From positions 744,001 to 808,000 of the forward strand of contig CAVZMF010000005.1 of the NCBI GenBank assembly GCA_963776375.1: a DNA stretch of 64,000 bases, given 5' to 3'. Position numbers and translations under genes: made by a program. This stretch comes from PALSA-612 sp963776375. GTDB lineage: Bacteria > Actinomycetota > Thermoleophilia > Gaiellales > Gaiellaceae. The notes under the pieces are model-generated. The model was not told where the DNA came from. It was given only the letters and a program-made list of their open reading frames with translations, and did not search any database. Shown here in pieces: positions 8,071-16,665 of this stretch (position 1 is the stretch's first letter; every line of letters begins with the position of its first letter).

Positions 8071-8113
8071 TCGGCGGCGGGTTCATCCGGGGTACGGAGT
8101 AGGTTCGTGTGAC

Positions 8114-8794
8114 GTGGCGAGAGTCGGCGCGACACTTGTCCTGGCAGGGCTGGCGCTCGCTCTTCTGGCCGGATGTGGGGGCGGGGGCTCGGGGCAGGCG
8201 GGTGGCCCGACGCGCTCGGTGCCGACGGTGGAGCGGACCCTGCCGACGGTGACGACCCCGACCGAGCCGGAGACGACCGTCGAGACGCCGACAGAGCCCG
8301 CCGTCACCGAGCCTCCGATCACGGAGAACGAGCCGGCGACCACGACCGTCCCGACCGAGCCGGTCACGGTCCCGACCGAGCCGGGCACGGTGACCGTGAC
8401 GACGCCCGAGCTCCCGCCGACGACGGTTACGGTCACCGGACCGACACCCGCTCCGCCGCCGCCTCCGCCATCTCCGCCGACCGTGACCGTGACGCGGCCG
8501 CCGCCTCCGCCCGTGACGCTGACCGTCGTTGCGCCGCCCCCGACGTCGACGGCGGCGCCTGCGTCGACGGCGACGACCGCGCCGACCGCGACAACCGAGA
8601 GCTCGGGCGTCAACCCGGCCGGCGCGGCAGCGGTCGGCGCAGCGGCCGCCGCGTCCCAGAGCGAGGAGCCGGAGAGCACGGACTGGGGGTGGGTCGCGTT
8701 CGCGATCCTGGCCTTCGGTGTGCTCGTCGGCGGGATCGTCTGGTGGTGGCGCGGCAGGCACCACGACAAGGACACGGGCGCTCCCGCATCGTAG
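8114..8794 (+). CDS. Thr/Pro-rich lipoprotein with C-terminal membrane anchor
   Basis: The 226-residue product starts at a GTG. A signal peptide ends in a lipobox LLAGC (Cys at about residue 21), followed by Gly and Ser residues. Residues 30-165 are a low-complexity Thr/Pro/Val/Glu segment with repeated TPTEP and TVTV units and a run of eight-plus prolines, as in cell-wall-spanning stalks. A membrane segment (WGWVAFAILAFGVLVGGIVWWW, read in two parts around residues 193-214) and a basic/His-rich tail follow. No enzymatic domain is present, so a wall-linker role is inference. A strong hairpin follows the stop. Confidence 0.75.
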   Translation: MARVGATLVLAGLALALLAGCGGGGSGQAGGPTRSVPTVERTLPTVTTPTEPETTVETPTEPAVTEPPITENEPATTTVPTEPVTVPTEPGTVTVTTPELPPTTVTVTGPTPAPPPPPPSPPTVTVTRPPPPPVTLTVVAPPPTSTAAPASTATTAPTATTESSGVNPAGAAAVGAAAAASQSEEPESTDWGWVAFAILAFGVLVGGIVWWWRGRHHDKDTGAPAS

Positions 8795-8814
8795 GCCGAC
8801 TGCTCGTGACCACA

Positions 8815-8851
8815 AAGGAGAAAACCCGCCGTTGCGGCGGGTCTTCTCCTT
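8815..8851. terminator. Bidirectional terminator hairpin
   Basis: Seventeen-base arms with one mismatch (8815-8831, 8835-8851) and a TTG loop. A-rich sequence lies on the left arm and TTCTCCTT on the right. It sits between the convergent lipoprotein and phosphoesterase genes and can serve both. Confidence 0.8.
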
Positions 8852-8884
8852 CCTGCGGGAGTTACCGCGGGTGATGCCTACCCG

Positions 8885-11368
8885 TTATTTGACGAGCTTG
8901 TCTGCGGCCTTGATCAGGTTCTTGCAGTGGGCCCAGTCGGAGTTGCCCCTCGGGATCGGAGTGTCATTGAAGGCCGCGTTGTAGAGGTCTTCCTTGATCG
9001 TCGTCGCGAGATCGTCGCGCTCGGCCCCGAGCGACTTGATGTCGGCGGCAACGCCCTTGTACTTGCTGTCGTCGCTACTCGAGCCGGTCTTCAGAGCTGC
9101 CGTGTCGGCGGCGAGGATGTCCGTGCCGAACTGCCCGACGCTCGAGTTGAGCTGCTTGTAGCAGACGGCCAGATCCTCGAACTTCTTGTCGCCGGTCTGA
9201 CCCGGTGTGATGGTGAGGTCCTCGGTCAGCACGCGACCGTCGTCGGTGTAGTCGTCCTTGAGCCCGGTGAGAGCCATGATCGTCGGACGCGTGTCCGTGT
9301 GGTCGGCCCAGGTGCCGGAGCTCGTGATCGACGTGACCAGCTGCGGACTGGAATTGGCGCTCCCGTCCGAGTTCGGGCCCTGGTCCGCCGGGAGGCCGTC
9401 GACGCCCTTCTGCGCGACGCCGGGTCCCACGAGCCCCAGCCAGGTGTTGTCGATCTCGGGCGCGTAGTACCCGTGGTCCCAGGCGAAGCCGTTGTTGACC
9501 GACACGCAGCCGGCCGCGGCGGTCGCCGACGTCGTCCCGGCTGTACACCCGTCCAGCACCGGGTTCGTTCCTCCGATGTCGTTCATGCCGATCGTGAAGA
9601 AGTAGTCTGGCTTCGGGAACAGCGTGAACGACGGCGTCCGGGCCGGGTCGGCGTTGACGAAGTGGAGGAGGGCTTCGACCGTCGGATCGGCCTCGTACTG
9701 CGTGATGTTCTCGGGCACGTTGCCGTCAAAGACGTCGTTGGCCGTCGTGTTGAAGAAGTCACGCTCGAGCTGGCGCGTGGCCGGGTCGTTCGGGCCGGGC
9801 TGGTTCTTGATGTAGATCGAGTTCCCCTGCGACTCGTTGTAGAACGGCGTCGAGTTGTTCTCCTGGTGGATCAGGAGCCCGTGGATGTCGACCTGCATCT
9901 CGCCGATGCGTCTCGGGGACGTGCCCGAGTAGCTGCACGTGTAGCCCAGCGTGCCGGGCGTGCCGCTGCAGGTCGGCTGCACCGTGCGGTTCGCGTTCGC
10001 CCCGGCGAAGTGGTCACCCTCGTCGGCGGTGATCACGAACAGGGTGTTGCTCGCGTTGATGCCGTCGTCCGCCAGGCGCTGGAAGAACGTCTTGAAAGCG
10101 GCGTCGTAGGCGGCCAGGTTGGCCGTGTAGCAGCTGTCGCCGGGACCCTGGGCCGTTCCCGTGTTCGAGCAGCCGCCCTGGCCCGGCTTCCGCTCGTGGG
10201 CGTCGGAGATGTAGCCGTAGGTGATCGGCACGCCGACCTCCTGCATGTCGGCCACGTAGGCCAGGGATTGCGCGGCGCTGATCGGCCCGAACCCCGGGAA
10301 GCCCGGTGTGAAGGCGTTGGTCCCCGGCGGGCACGGACAGGGACTGACCGTGAACGGGCCTTTCATCGTGTTGCCGTTCAGGTCGGTGAGATTCCCCTGC
10401 GCGTCGAAGACGTGATACGTGTGGCCGTTGACGACGCGGTCGCCGCCCGAGTTCGTCGCTGCCTGCACGAGCTGCGGCGTCAGGTACCTGTGCCCGAAAA
10501 CCGCCTGGAAGTTGTCGTAGCCGCCGGGCTCGTCCGGAAGCAGGTCGGGCACAGCCGTAGGCGACGTGAAGGCCTGGTTGCCCCGGTTTCCCGTCGCCGT
10601 CGTGCAGAACGAGTCCATCTGCGCGCAGTGGACCGCGACCCCGACGTAGTCGTTCTGCTCCTGCTGCTTGAATCTCGGATCCGCAGTGTCGGCATTCAGC
10701 TGCGCCACCTCGGGCGAGTTCGCCCCGAACACGTTCTGGAGGTCGGGGTTGACGTTTTCGAGGACCATGTTCGCCGTCGAGACGTCGCCGACGTCACAGC
10801 CGGCGCGTGTGAAGGGCGCCCACGGCGCGGGCGGTGTCTGCGGCGAGTTGGCCGCCGGCACGACCGGCGAGTACGGCATGTTCGGGTACGTGTCGACGTT
10901 GTATGTGCCCGTCCAGTACGCGAACGAGGACCTCGAGTTGTTCGGATCCCCGTTGACGTAGGTCTCGTACGAGTTTCCGATCCCCTGTCCGTGCCGGTCA
11001 CCGTACAGGCCGCTGTAGTTCGTGAGGCTGTCGTCGGCCGTATGGGCGATCAGCGGCGTGTAGTTGTTCGAGAGCATCGTTCCGTTGTTCGTGATGAAGT
11101 TCTCGAGCGCCGGCATCTGCTCGAGATCCGACAGGACGTTCGGGTTGTCGCGGAAGAAGTGCGTGTTGTCGAACGTGATCTCGATCACGTGCTGGATGCC
11201 GTTTGCGAGGTGGCAGTTGGGAGACGGCGGCGGACTGATCACAGCCGCCTTGCGGCTGCCGCCGAGCGCGCCGGCAGTGATCGCGCCGGCGACGAGCGCT
11301 GCTGCCGCCAGGACCAGTCCGAGTCGCCGCAGACCGGCGGCACTCGCTCCCGAAGCATGTTGTCTCAT
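8885..11368 (-). CDS. Large secreted phosphoesterase (alkaline phosphatase superfamily)
   Basis: The 827-residue exported protein has a signal peptide at residues 1-37 (LGLVLAAAALVAGAITAGAL). I chose the ATG at 11368 because it follows AAAGGG at good spacing and begins the signal peptide; the frame is open further upstream. The core resembles the phosphoesterase branch of the alkaline phosphatase superfamily: ITFDNTHF near the start, a TADDSLTNYSGLYGD segment where a nucleophile is expected, FVITADEGDHF, NGFAWDHGYY and WADHTDTRPT as probable metal-site motifs. About eight Cys residues occur, fitting an extracytoplasmic protein. The final 80 residues are a helical tail. The substrate is unknown; phosphate scavenging is a guess. 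Confidence 0.75.
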   Translation of the reverse strand: MRQHASGASAAGLRRLGLVLAAAALVAGAITAGALGGSRKAAVISPPPSPNCHLANGIQHVIEITFDNTHFFRDNPNVLSDLEQMPALENFITNNGTMLSNNYTPLIAHTADDSLTNYSGLYGDRHGQGIGNSYETYVNGDPNNSRSSFAYWTGTYNVDTYPNMPYSPVVPAANSPQTPPAPWAPFTRAGCDVGDVSTANMVLENVNPDLQNVFGANSPEVAQLNADTADPRFKQQEQNDYVGVAVHCAQMDSFCTTATGNRGNQAFTSPTAVPDLLPDEPGGYDNFQAVFGHRYLTPQLVQAATNSGGDRVVNGHTYHVFDAQGNLTDLNGNTMKGPFTVSPCPCPPGTNAFTPGFPGFGPISAAQSLAYVADMQEVGVPITYGYISDAHERKPGQGGCSNTGTAQGPGDSCYTANLAAYDAAFKTFFQRLADDGINASNTLFVITADEGDHFAGANANRTVQPTCSGTPGTLGYTCSYSGTSPRRIGEMQVDIHGLLIHQENNSTPFYNESQGNSIYIKNQPGPNDPATRQLERDFFNTTANDVFDGNVPENITQYEADPTVEALLHFVNADPARTPSFTLFPKPDYFFTIGMNDIGGTNPVLDGCTAGTTSATAAAGCVSVNNGFAWDHGYYAPEIDNTWLGLVGPGVAQKGVDGLPADQGPNSDGSANSSPQLVTSITSSGTWADHTDTRPTIMALTGLKDDYTDDGRVLTEDLTITPGQTGDKKFEDLAVCYKQLNSSVGQFGTDILAADTAALKTGSSSDDSKYKGVAADIKSLGAERDDLATTIKEDLYNAAFNDTPIPRGNSDWAHCKNLIKAADKLVK

Positions 11369-11625
11369 GATCACCCTTTCCTGCGCCTGCCGTTCGTGTG
11401 TGGTCGAAGACGTCGCGATGCTGGGCACCCGGGGTCCGCGGCGGGGTTGCACTCTTGCGAACATCCGGCGCTATTTCGGTGAACGCGCCGCTGCGATTCC
11501 CCCCTCCGAGCCTCGTTGGTTGCCCTCGAACCCGAAAGCTTTCCCCGCGCGGCGTGTCGGACTAAACCCAACCGGGGAATCGGGCTTCCGAGATCGGCTC
11601 TCGCTGCGCCGTAGGCTTAGGCCAT

Positions 11626-12285
11626 ATGCGCGCGCCACCCAGGATCCGCGGCGGACTGGCTCTTCGGCTCGGAGTCCTCGTCGGCGGGCTGTTCCTCTTC
11701 GCCCTCGGCATCGTCGCGTTCCTCGAGTCCAGGCTCGGGCTGTCGCCCTGGGACGTGCTCCATCAGGGCATCGCGAACCACACGCCGCTGTCCTTCGGCG
11801 CGGCGAACATCGCGGTCTCGGTCGCCGTCCTCACTCTCGCGTGGCTGCTCGGGGCGCGCGTCGGGATCGGCACGCTCGCCAATGCCCTCCTGGTCGGAGG
11901 CTTCATCGTCGGGCTGACCTCGATCGGCGCCGTGCAGCATCTCGCCCACGAGCCGCTCGGAGTGCGCATCGGCATGCTGGCCGCCGGCCTGATCCTGACC
12001 GGCCTCGGCTCCGCGGTCTACCTCGCCGCGGCGCTCGGCGCCGGGCCTCGAGACTCGCTGATGGTGGTCGGATCGCATCGGCTCGGGCGGCGGATCGCCC
12101 TCGTCCGGGGAGCGCTCGAGGTGTGCGCGCTCGCGCTCGGCATCGCCCTCGGCGGGACGTTCGGCGCCGGCACGGTCGTCTTCGCGCTGCTGATCGGCCC
12201 GTCGATCGAAGCCTCCTTCTGGCTGCTCGAGCGCACCCCGCTGACGCGGCCGGGCTCGCCGTTGGCGGTCTCGGTCCCGGCATGA
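11626..12285 (+). CDS. YczE/YitT-like integral membrane protein
   Basis: The 219-residue protein has five or six membrane segments. The pattern GLFLFALGIVAFLESRLGLSPWDVLHQGI near the N-terminus (L-G-x-x-P-W-D-x-L-H) and GAGPRDSLMVV in the second half are repeat motifs of the YczE membrane family. In Bacillus yczE lies near surfactin genes, but its molecular role is not known. The stop overlaps the ATG of the downstream hydrolase (ATGA), so the two form an operon. Confidence 0.75.
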   Translation: MRAPPRIRGGLALRLGVLVGGLFLFALGIVAFLESRLGLSPWDVLHQGIANHTPLSFGAANIAVSVAVLTLAWLLGARVGIGTLANALLVGGFIVGLTSIGAVQHLAHEPLGVRIGMLAAGLILTGLGSAVYLAAALGAGPRDSLMVVGSHRLGRRIALVRGALEVCALALGIALGGTFGAGTVVFALLIGPSIEASFWLLERTPLTRPGSPLAVSVPA

Positions 12286-13109
12286 CGCTGGCAGCTCACG
12301 AGCTCGGCGATCCGGGCCGGCCGCCGCTCGTCTTCCTGCACGCCCTCGGGGTGGGGACGAGCGGCCGCTACGTGTCCGAGATTGCACCGCTACTGCGCCG
12401 CCGGGTCGTCGGCGTCGACGGATCCGGCTACGGGCGCAGCCCCGCGCTCGAGCCCGCGGAGTACGAGCCTGCGTCCTACGTGCCGCGCGTGATCCGCCTT
12501 CTCGACGAGCTGGGGCTGAAGCGGACGGCAGTGATGGGTCACTCGTGGGGCGGTGTCGTCGCCTGCCATCTGGCTGCCGCCGACCCTGGCCGGGTCGACG
12601 CGCTCGTCCTCCTGGACAGCGGCCATCTCGACTACGGCGACCAGGAGGGCGTCGACCCCGAGCTTCCGCTCGAGGCCTGGATCGAGAACGCGTGCGCGAG
12701 GCAGTGGCGATGGCCGTCGCGGGACGCCTTCCTCGCCGAGGTCCGCGAGGACGCGGTGCGCATGACGCCGGAGTACGAGGCCGCCGTGCTCGCCGGCATG
12801 ACCGAGGAGGCGGACGGGGCCGTCCACAGCGCGCCGCCGGAGGTCAGGGGCGCCGTCTATCGCGCCCTGTCGCGCGTGCGCTCGAGCGAGACGTGGCCTG
12901 CGATCGACGCCGCCGGCATCCCGACGCTCCTGCTCTACGCGACCGAGCCATCCGAGCGCGTCGCCGAGAACGAGGCCGGGGCGCAGCGACTACTCGCGGC
13001 GGTCCGCTCCGCCGAGGCCGTCCCGATCGCGGGGGCGGGACACGATCTGATCGCCGACGCCGGGCCGCAGATCGCCGGCATCGTCGCCGACTGGCTGGAC
13101 GCGCTCTAG
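12282..13109 (+). CDS. Alpha/beta hydrolase
   Basis: The 275-residue hydrolase begins at an ATG overlapping the upstream stop. Motifs: HALGVGTSGR oxyanion region near residue 20, GVDGSGYGRSP, nucleophile elbow GHSWGG near residue 87, acid in LLYATEPSE near residue 214, and His in GAGHDLI near residue 250. The substrate is unknown; the sequence resembles general carboxylesterase or haloperoxidase-like hydrolases. It ends with a TAG that shares CTAG with the convergent cyclophilin gene. Confidence 0.8.
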   Translation: MTLAAHELGDPGRPPLVFLHALGVGTSGRYVSEIAPLLRRRVVGVDGSGYGRSPALEPAEYEPASYVPRVIRLLDELGLKRTAVMGHSWGGVVACHLAAADPGRVDALVLLDSGHLDYGDQEGVDPELPLEAWIENACARQWRWPSRDAFLAEVREDAVRMTPEYEAAVLAGMTEEADGAVHSAPPEVRGAVYRALSRVRSSETWPAIDAAGIPTLLLYATEPSERVAENEAGAQRLLAAVRSAEAVPIAGAGHDLIADAGPQIAGIVADWLDAL

Positions 13110-13576
13110 CTTTCGCTCTGGCCCGACAGCTCGACCCGCTCGATCACGACCGGGTCGTCGGGCCGGTCGCGCGAGTCCTTCGGCACCCGTGAGATCTCGT
13201 CGACGACGTCCATGCCCTCGACGACGCGCCCGAAGACCGTGTGCTTGCCGTCGAGCCACGGGCACGCCTCGGCTGTCACGATGAAGAACTGGCTGCCGTT
13301 CGTGTTCGGCCCCGAGTTGGCCATGGCGAGCGCGCCGCGGACGACACTCTGCTCGTTGGGCTCGTCCTCGAACTGATAGCCGGGCCCGCCGGTGCCGTCG
13401 CCACGAGGACAGCCGCCCTGGATCATGAAGTCATCGATCACGCGGTGGAAGGTCCCACCGTCGTAGAAGCCCTTGCCGGCGAGGTCCTCGAAGTTCCGGA
13501 CCGTCTTTGGAGCCTCGTCCGCGAACAGCTCGATCCGGATCGCGCCGTGGTTTGTGTGCAGCGTCGTTTCGCTCAT
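13106..13576 (-). CDS. ppi: Peptidyl-prolyl cis-trans isomerase, cyclophilin type
   Basis: This 156-residue single-domain cyclophilin is cytoplasmic (no signal peptide). It keeps the active-site set: FHRVIDDFMIQGG (catalytic Arg), GPGYQFEDE, LAMANSGPNTNGSQFFI and PWLDGKHTVFGRV. It catalyses prolyl bond isomerisation during protein folding. It is transcribed away from the neighbouring tRNA-Arg, with its start 51 bases from the tRNA, and overlaps the convergent hydrolase by 4 bases. Confidence 0.92.
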   Translation of the reverse strand: MSETTLHTNHGAIRIELFADEAPKTVRNFEDLAGKGFYDGGTFHRVIDDFMIQGGCPRGDGTGGPGYQFEDEPNEQSVVRGALAMANSGPNTNGSQFFIVTAEACPWLDGKHTVFGRVVEGMDVVDEISRVPKDSRDRPDDPVVIERVELSGQSES

Positions 13577-13626
13577 GGCCGAACCGTACCTGGCAGGCGA
13601 TCTTTGTACGCTGACCTCACCAATCG

Positions 13627-13699
13627 GCGCCTGTAGCTCAGTGGACAGAGCGGCGGACTTCTAATCCGCGGGTCGGAGGTTCGAATCCTCCCAGGCGCA
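13627..13699 (+). tRNA. tRNA-Arg(TCT)
   Basis: Acceptor GCGCCTG/CAGGCGC, anticodon stem GCGGA/TCCGC with loop CTTCTAA giving TCT, T-loop TTCGAAT, discriminator A, no encoded CCA. The following 230 bases contain no recognisable gene. Confidence 0.95.
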
Positions 13700-13933
13700 T
13701 CGAGAGAACTACCTGCAAAGCTGAGGCTTTACGGCTGCAGAAGATCGCGAGCCATGCGGCGCTAGAGGCAAGAGGGGCAACATGCGTGGCTAGAGGCTTG
13801 ATGTGAAACTCGGCAGCGTTCTGGCCTGAGATGCTACTCAGGGTGGCATAAGAGGGCAGAACGACTCGCGGGTGTTCAGCCCGAGTCCGTCACGGACGAC
13901 AAGACCGGGAACGAAGGGGCGAGACCTGGTCGA

Positions 13934-14335
13934 CTACGCGGCGTGGGCCGCAAGCTCGCGAGCGGTGTCCTCATAGATCTGCCAGCCTGCCACCTTGCCG
14001 TCGCGCAGCGTCCAGACCATCGCCCACTCGTTGTCGTACGAACGGCCCGTCTCCTTGACTCGCGCGTGTAGGGAGCCGAGGACGACGACGCGATCCCCCT
14101 TGGCGAGGAACTGGGTCGGCGCGAACTCGTCGATCCGGGCCGGCGTCTCCTCCAGCCGAAACAACGTCGGCTGCAAGCTCTTACGACCGCCCTGCTCGAC
14201 CAGCCCGCGCACATACAGAAGCGCGTTCTCACGCTGCCGCCGCAGCGGCAACCCTTCCGCCACCTCCAAAACGAACCCGACCAGCCGATCACGAACCTCG
14301 ACCGCCGGCACCTCAAACGCGACCGCTGCCTCCAT
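13934..14335 (-). CDS. Chimeric ORF: transposase-like N-terminus joined to a SnoaL-like C-terminus
   Basis: The 133-residue frame starts at ATG 14335, chosen for its strong GGAGGAG Shine-Dalgarno. Residues 1-65 (LRGLxxxxERKS-like pattern, seen as YVRGLVEQGGRKSLQPTLFR) resemble the N-terminal part of IS701-type DDE transposases as I know them. Residues about 70-130 (FLAKGDRVVVLGSLHARVKE, then a GRSYDNEW strand and MVWTLRDGKVAGWQIYEDTA) are the second half of a SnoaL/NTF2-like fold. Each half lacks the rest of its domain: no transposase catalytic region and no first half of the NTF2 cone. Probably the scar of an insertion and deletion; whether it makes a stable protein is unknown. Confidence 0.55.
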   Translation of the reverse strand: MEAAVAFEVPAVEVRDRLVGFVLEVAEGLPLRRQRENALLYVRGLVEQGGRKSLQPTLFRLEETPARIDEFAPTQFLAKGDRVVVLGSLHARVKETGRSYDNEWAMVWTLRDGKVAGWQIYEDTARELAAHAA

Positions 14336-14558
14336 ACGCTCCTCCCTCGAACGATGACCGCTAACGCGGACACCATTCGAGGCCAAGCCACAGGACCCTT
14401 CAACGAGCTAACAAAGTGCTACTAGCGGCGCCAGTAGCGGCACGCTGCTTCGCCGCCAACCTAGTCGGCGCGTGCAAAGGTGTGGCAAGCTTGTCCATCC
14501 GCCGGTCGGTAGTCCGCGCATACGGCTCGTCTGTGGCCGGCCGCCCGAAAGGAGCGAG

Positions 14559-14909
14559 ATGGTCGCTCGGATGACCACGTATCGGTTCAAGGTCGATCCC
14601 CACGAACTTGCGACGAAGGCCGAGGATGGACTGCTGCCCCTGTTCAGGAAGCAGCCCGGCTTCCGCGGTTACTCGCTATTCGCCGATGGCAGCGAGGTCC
14701 AGCGGGGACCGCGCGGAATGGGGGCTCCCCACGTGCGACAGATCATCGCGATCACGCTGTGGGACAGCCGTGCCGAGGCCCAAGCGGGCATCCCGGCCGC
14801 CTGGGACTGGGTACGTCAGAACATGGGCGACGAGGTGGAGTGGACAGATACAGAGTTCGTGGACGTCTGGCTCGACACCTCGCTCGGCATCAGCCCATCG
14901 GTCGCATAG
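14559..14909 (+). CDS. Hypothetical protein, possible dimeric alpha-beta barrel
   Basis: The 116-residue product starts at ATG 14559 behind GAAAGGAG. The order of elements (TTYRFKVDPHELATKAEDG, a helix ending in a PGFRGYSLF strand, an ITLWDSRAEAQAG strand-helix, and a C-terminal strand FVDVWLDTS) fits the ferredoxin-like alpha-beta fold of antibiotic-monooxygenase-type (ABM) proteins. I cannot name a reaction. It stands alone between a chimeric remnant and tRNA-His. Confidence 0.6.
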   Translation: MVARMTTYRFKVDPHELATKAEDGLLPLFRKQPGFRGYSLFADGSEVQRGPRGMGAPHVRQIIAITLWDSRAEAQAGIPAAWDWVRQNMGDEVEWTDTEFVDVWLDTSLGISPSVA

Positions 14910-14980
14910 CTTCACGGGACGCGAGCACTCGTATCGCTTCTAGAGGTCGTCTCCCGGGCGGGTATGCTGGCCGCAGCGAG

Positions 14981-15053
14981 GTGGCCGTAGCTCAGTTGGT
15001 AGAGCCCCGGGTTGTGGTCCCGGTGGTCGCGGGTTCGAATCCCGTCGGCCACC
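14981..15053 (+). tRNA. tRNA-His(GTG)
   Basis: Acceptor GTGGCCG/CGGCCAC, anticodon stem CCGGG/CCCGG with loop TTGTGGT giving GTG, T-loop TTCGAAT, discriminator C as expected for His. The base before the acceptor (14980) is G, matching the extra G-1 of tRNA-His. Confidence 0.95.
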
Positions 15054-15162
15054 CCTCCTGCCTCCGACGCTTTGCAGCCGCCTTACAGTCGGGGGGCACG
15101 GCACTTACCTCGACCCAGCAAGCTGGGTCGCAGTTCGTTCGAACAACGAGAGGAGTACGACT

Positions 15163-15867
15163 GTGAAGACAGGGTGGAAACGGGGCTACCGCGTGGCGGT
15201 GGTCGCTGCCGGTGCGCTGCTTCTGGCCGGCGGCGCCGTCGCCGTCGCCGGGGCGGCCCACGGCAAGGGCAAGGTCAAGCTCGCGAAGAAGGCGCAGGTC
15301 GCCAAGAAGCGGATCGTCCGCACCGGCGTCCACGCGGACGTCAGCCTCGTCCGCGCCGACGGCTCGACGGATGCGTTCTCCGTCGACCGCGGCAAGGTGA
15401 CCGCCAGCTCCGCGAGCTCGGTCACGCTCCATCGCGCCGACGGCAAGGACGTCACGGTCAGCCTGTCGACCGCGACGGTCGCCCGCGGCACCGTCACGGT
15501 GGGTAAGCCGGTGCTCGTGTTCTCCCGCAACGGCGCCGCCTTCAGGGTGCGCGCGCCCGGCGCGGGCCTCGCCGCACCGATCGCGGCGGCGGTGGCGGGC
15601 AAGAAGTCGCCGATCGTGCACATCGAGGCGAGCTTCGTTCGCGCCGACGGTTCGACCGGCACGGTCGCACTCGATCGCGGCCAGGTGACGGCCGCCTCCA
15701 CGACCTCGCTGATGCTCCACCGCGCCGACGGCCAGAACGTCACGTTCACGCTCGGCACCGGCGTCGTCGTCCGCGGCCGCCTCGTCGTGGGCGGCAAGGC
15801 GCTCGTGCTCTCGCGCGACGGCGCGGTCGTCCGCGTCCTTGCCCGCGGCGCGAAGGCAGCGGGCTAG
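15163..15867 (+). CDS. Secreted protein with two internal repeats
   Basis: The 234-residue product starts at GTG 15163 behind GAGAGGAG. A basic N-terminus and Ala/Val core (residues 12-32) form a signal peptide, followed by a Lys-rich linker. Two repeats of about 78 residues follow (residues about 57-133 and 152-228), each with the pattern VRADGST, VDRG(K/Q)VTA, LHRADG(K/Q), TVARGTV-like, and a closing SR(N/D)GA strand. The all-beta repeats resemble small DUF5666-like barrels; function unknown. A strong terminator follows. It was probably formed by internal duplication, since the two halves share long blocks. Confidence 0.7.
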   Translation: MKTGWKRGYRVAVVAAGALLLAGGAVAVAGAAHGKGKVKLAKKAQVAKKRIVRTGVHADVSLVRADGSTDAFSVDRGKVTASSASSVTLHRADGKDVTVSLSTATVARGTVTVGKPVLVFSRNGAAFRVRAPGAGLAAPIAAAVAGKKSPIVHIEASFVRADGSTGTVALDRGQVTAASTTSLMLHRADGQNVTFTLGTGVVVRGRLVVGGKALVLSRDGAVVRVLARGAKAAG

Positions 15868-15877
15868 ATCTCCCGCA

Positions 15878-15911
15878 AGGAGCCCGGCCGTGAGGGGACG
15901 GCCGGGCTCCT
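15878..15911 (+). terminator. Rho-independent terminator-like hairpin
   Basis: Perfect 14-base arms (15878-15891, 15898-15911) with loop GAGGGG, 10 bases after the stop of the secreted repeat protein and 37 bases before tRNA-Arg(TCG). A weak T-containing tail (CCTCATCC) follows. Confidence 0.8.
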
Positions 15912-15948
15912 CCTCATCCGCCGTGCTCCGCTGCCTAGACTGCGGCGG

Positions 15949-16020
15949 GGCCCCGTAGCTCAGCGGATAGAGCGGCAGACTTCGAATCTGCGTGCGGAGG
16001 TTCGACTCCTCCCGGGGCCA
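15949..16020 (+). tRNA. tRNA-Arg(TCG)
   Basis: Acceptor GGCCCCG/CGGGGCC, anticodon stem GCAGA/TCTGC with loop CTTCGAA giving TCG, T-loop TTCGACT, discriminator A, no encoded CCA. Its 3' 29 bases recur at 20097-20125 with two mismatches, marking it as the likely integration site of the island to its right. Confidence 0.95.
15992..16020 (+). repeat. Putative attL: 3' end of tRNA-Arg(TCG)
   Basis: The last 29 bases of the tRNA (GTGCGGAGG, T-loop, CTCCTCCCGGGGCCA) match 20097-20125 at 27 of 29 positions. Tyrosine integrases commonly use tRNA 3' ends as attachment sites, and the gene remains intact on this side. Confidence 0.6.
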
Positions 16021-16035
16021 TGGCACGAAAGTCCT

Positions 16036-16622
16036 CTAGTGAAGCCAGATCCGCTCGGCAGTTGATTCGCGGCTCTTGGCGCCCAGCGTCTGCGCGATCG
16101 CCTCGTCGACGAGCCCGGGTCGCGCACCGTGGCGAGGCCGACTCAGAACACGCCCGCACCGAACGCCGGCACGAGCTTGGAGGCCGCCTGGACGGCGAGG
16201 CGCGTCTTCCCCGAGCCGCCCGGGCCGGAGAGCGACGAGACGTGTGCCGTTGCGGAGCAGATCCACGAACCCGTCCCGCTTTCGCTGCCTGCCTACGAAC
16301 GAGGGTGTCGGCCGCGGCAGGTTGGTGTTCGAGACCGTCTTCAGAGGCGGGAAACGCTCGCGGCCGACCTGGAAGAGGGTGACCGGTTCGACGAAGTCCT
16401 TCAAACGGTGCTCGCCCAGCTCGACGAGGTCGCCCTCGACGAGCTCCCGCGTCCCCCCGCCGAGACCACGATCTTTCCGCCGTGACCCGAAGCGGCGATC
16501 CACGCCACGCGGTGGAGCTCGCGGCTGGCGTAGCCCTCCACGGTCACTTGCCTCTCGCCCGGTGTGCAGGCCGATCCGCACGCGAAACACATGAGCATCT
16601 CACCAGCGGATCGAAGACTCAC
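16036..16622 (-). pseudogene. Remnant of a class III cyclase / AfsR-like ATPase protein
   Basis: Read leftward, pieces in changing frames give the end of a nucleotide cyclase domain (VRIGLHTG, GYASRELHRVAWIAASGHGG, KIVVS, ELVEGDLVELGEHRLKDF), the linker PPLKTVSNTNLPRPTPSFVG, a Walker A segment GPGGSGKTRL, and DPGLVDEAIAQTLGAK. There are at least three frameshifts and a TGA where the family has Trp (GVF-stop-VGLA). The 5' end (catalytic start) and everything after Walker A plus about 40 residues are missing; the frame ends 16 bases from tRNA-Arg. Nonsense plus frameshifts plus truncation make this a true pseudogene. Confidence 0.8.
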
Positions 16623-16665
16623 TGTTGAAGCGCTGGCGGCGGACGCGTTTCTCTGGCTGGAACTG

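Noticed and set aside
8927..11482. An 851-residue open frame opposite the secreted phosphoesterase
   Set aside because: Arg/Val/Asp-rich composition typical of a mirror frame; no motifs; the opposite strand has signal peptide, conserved motifs and a ribosome-binding site.
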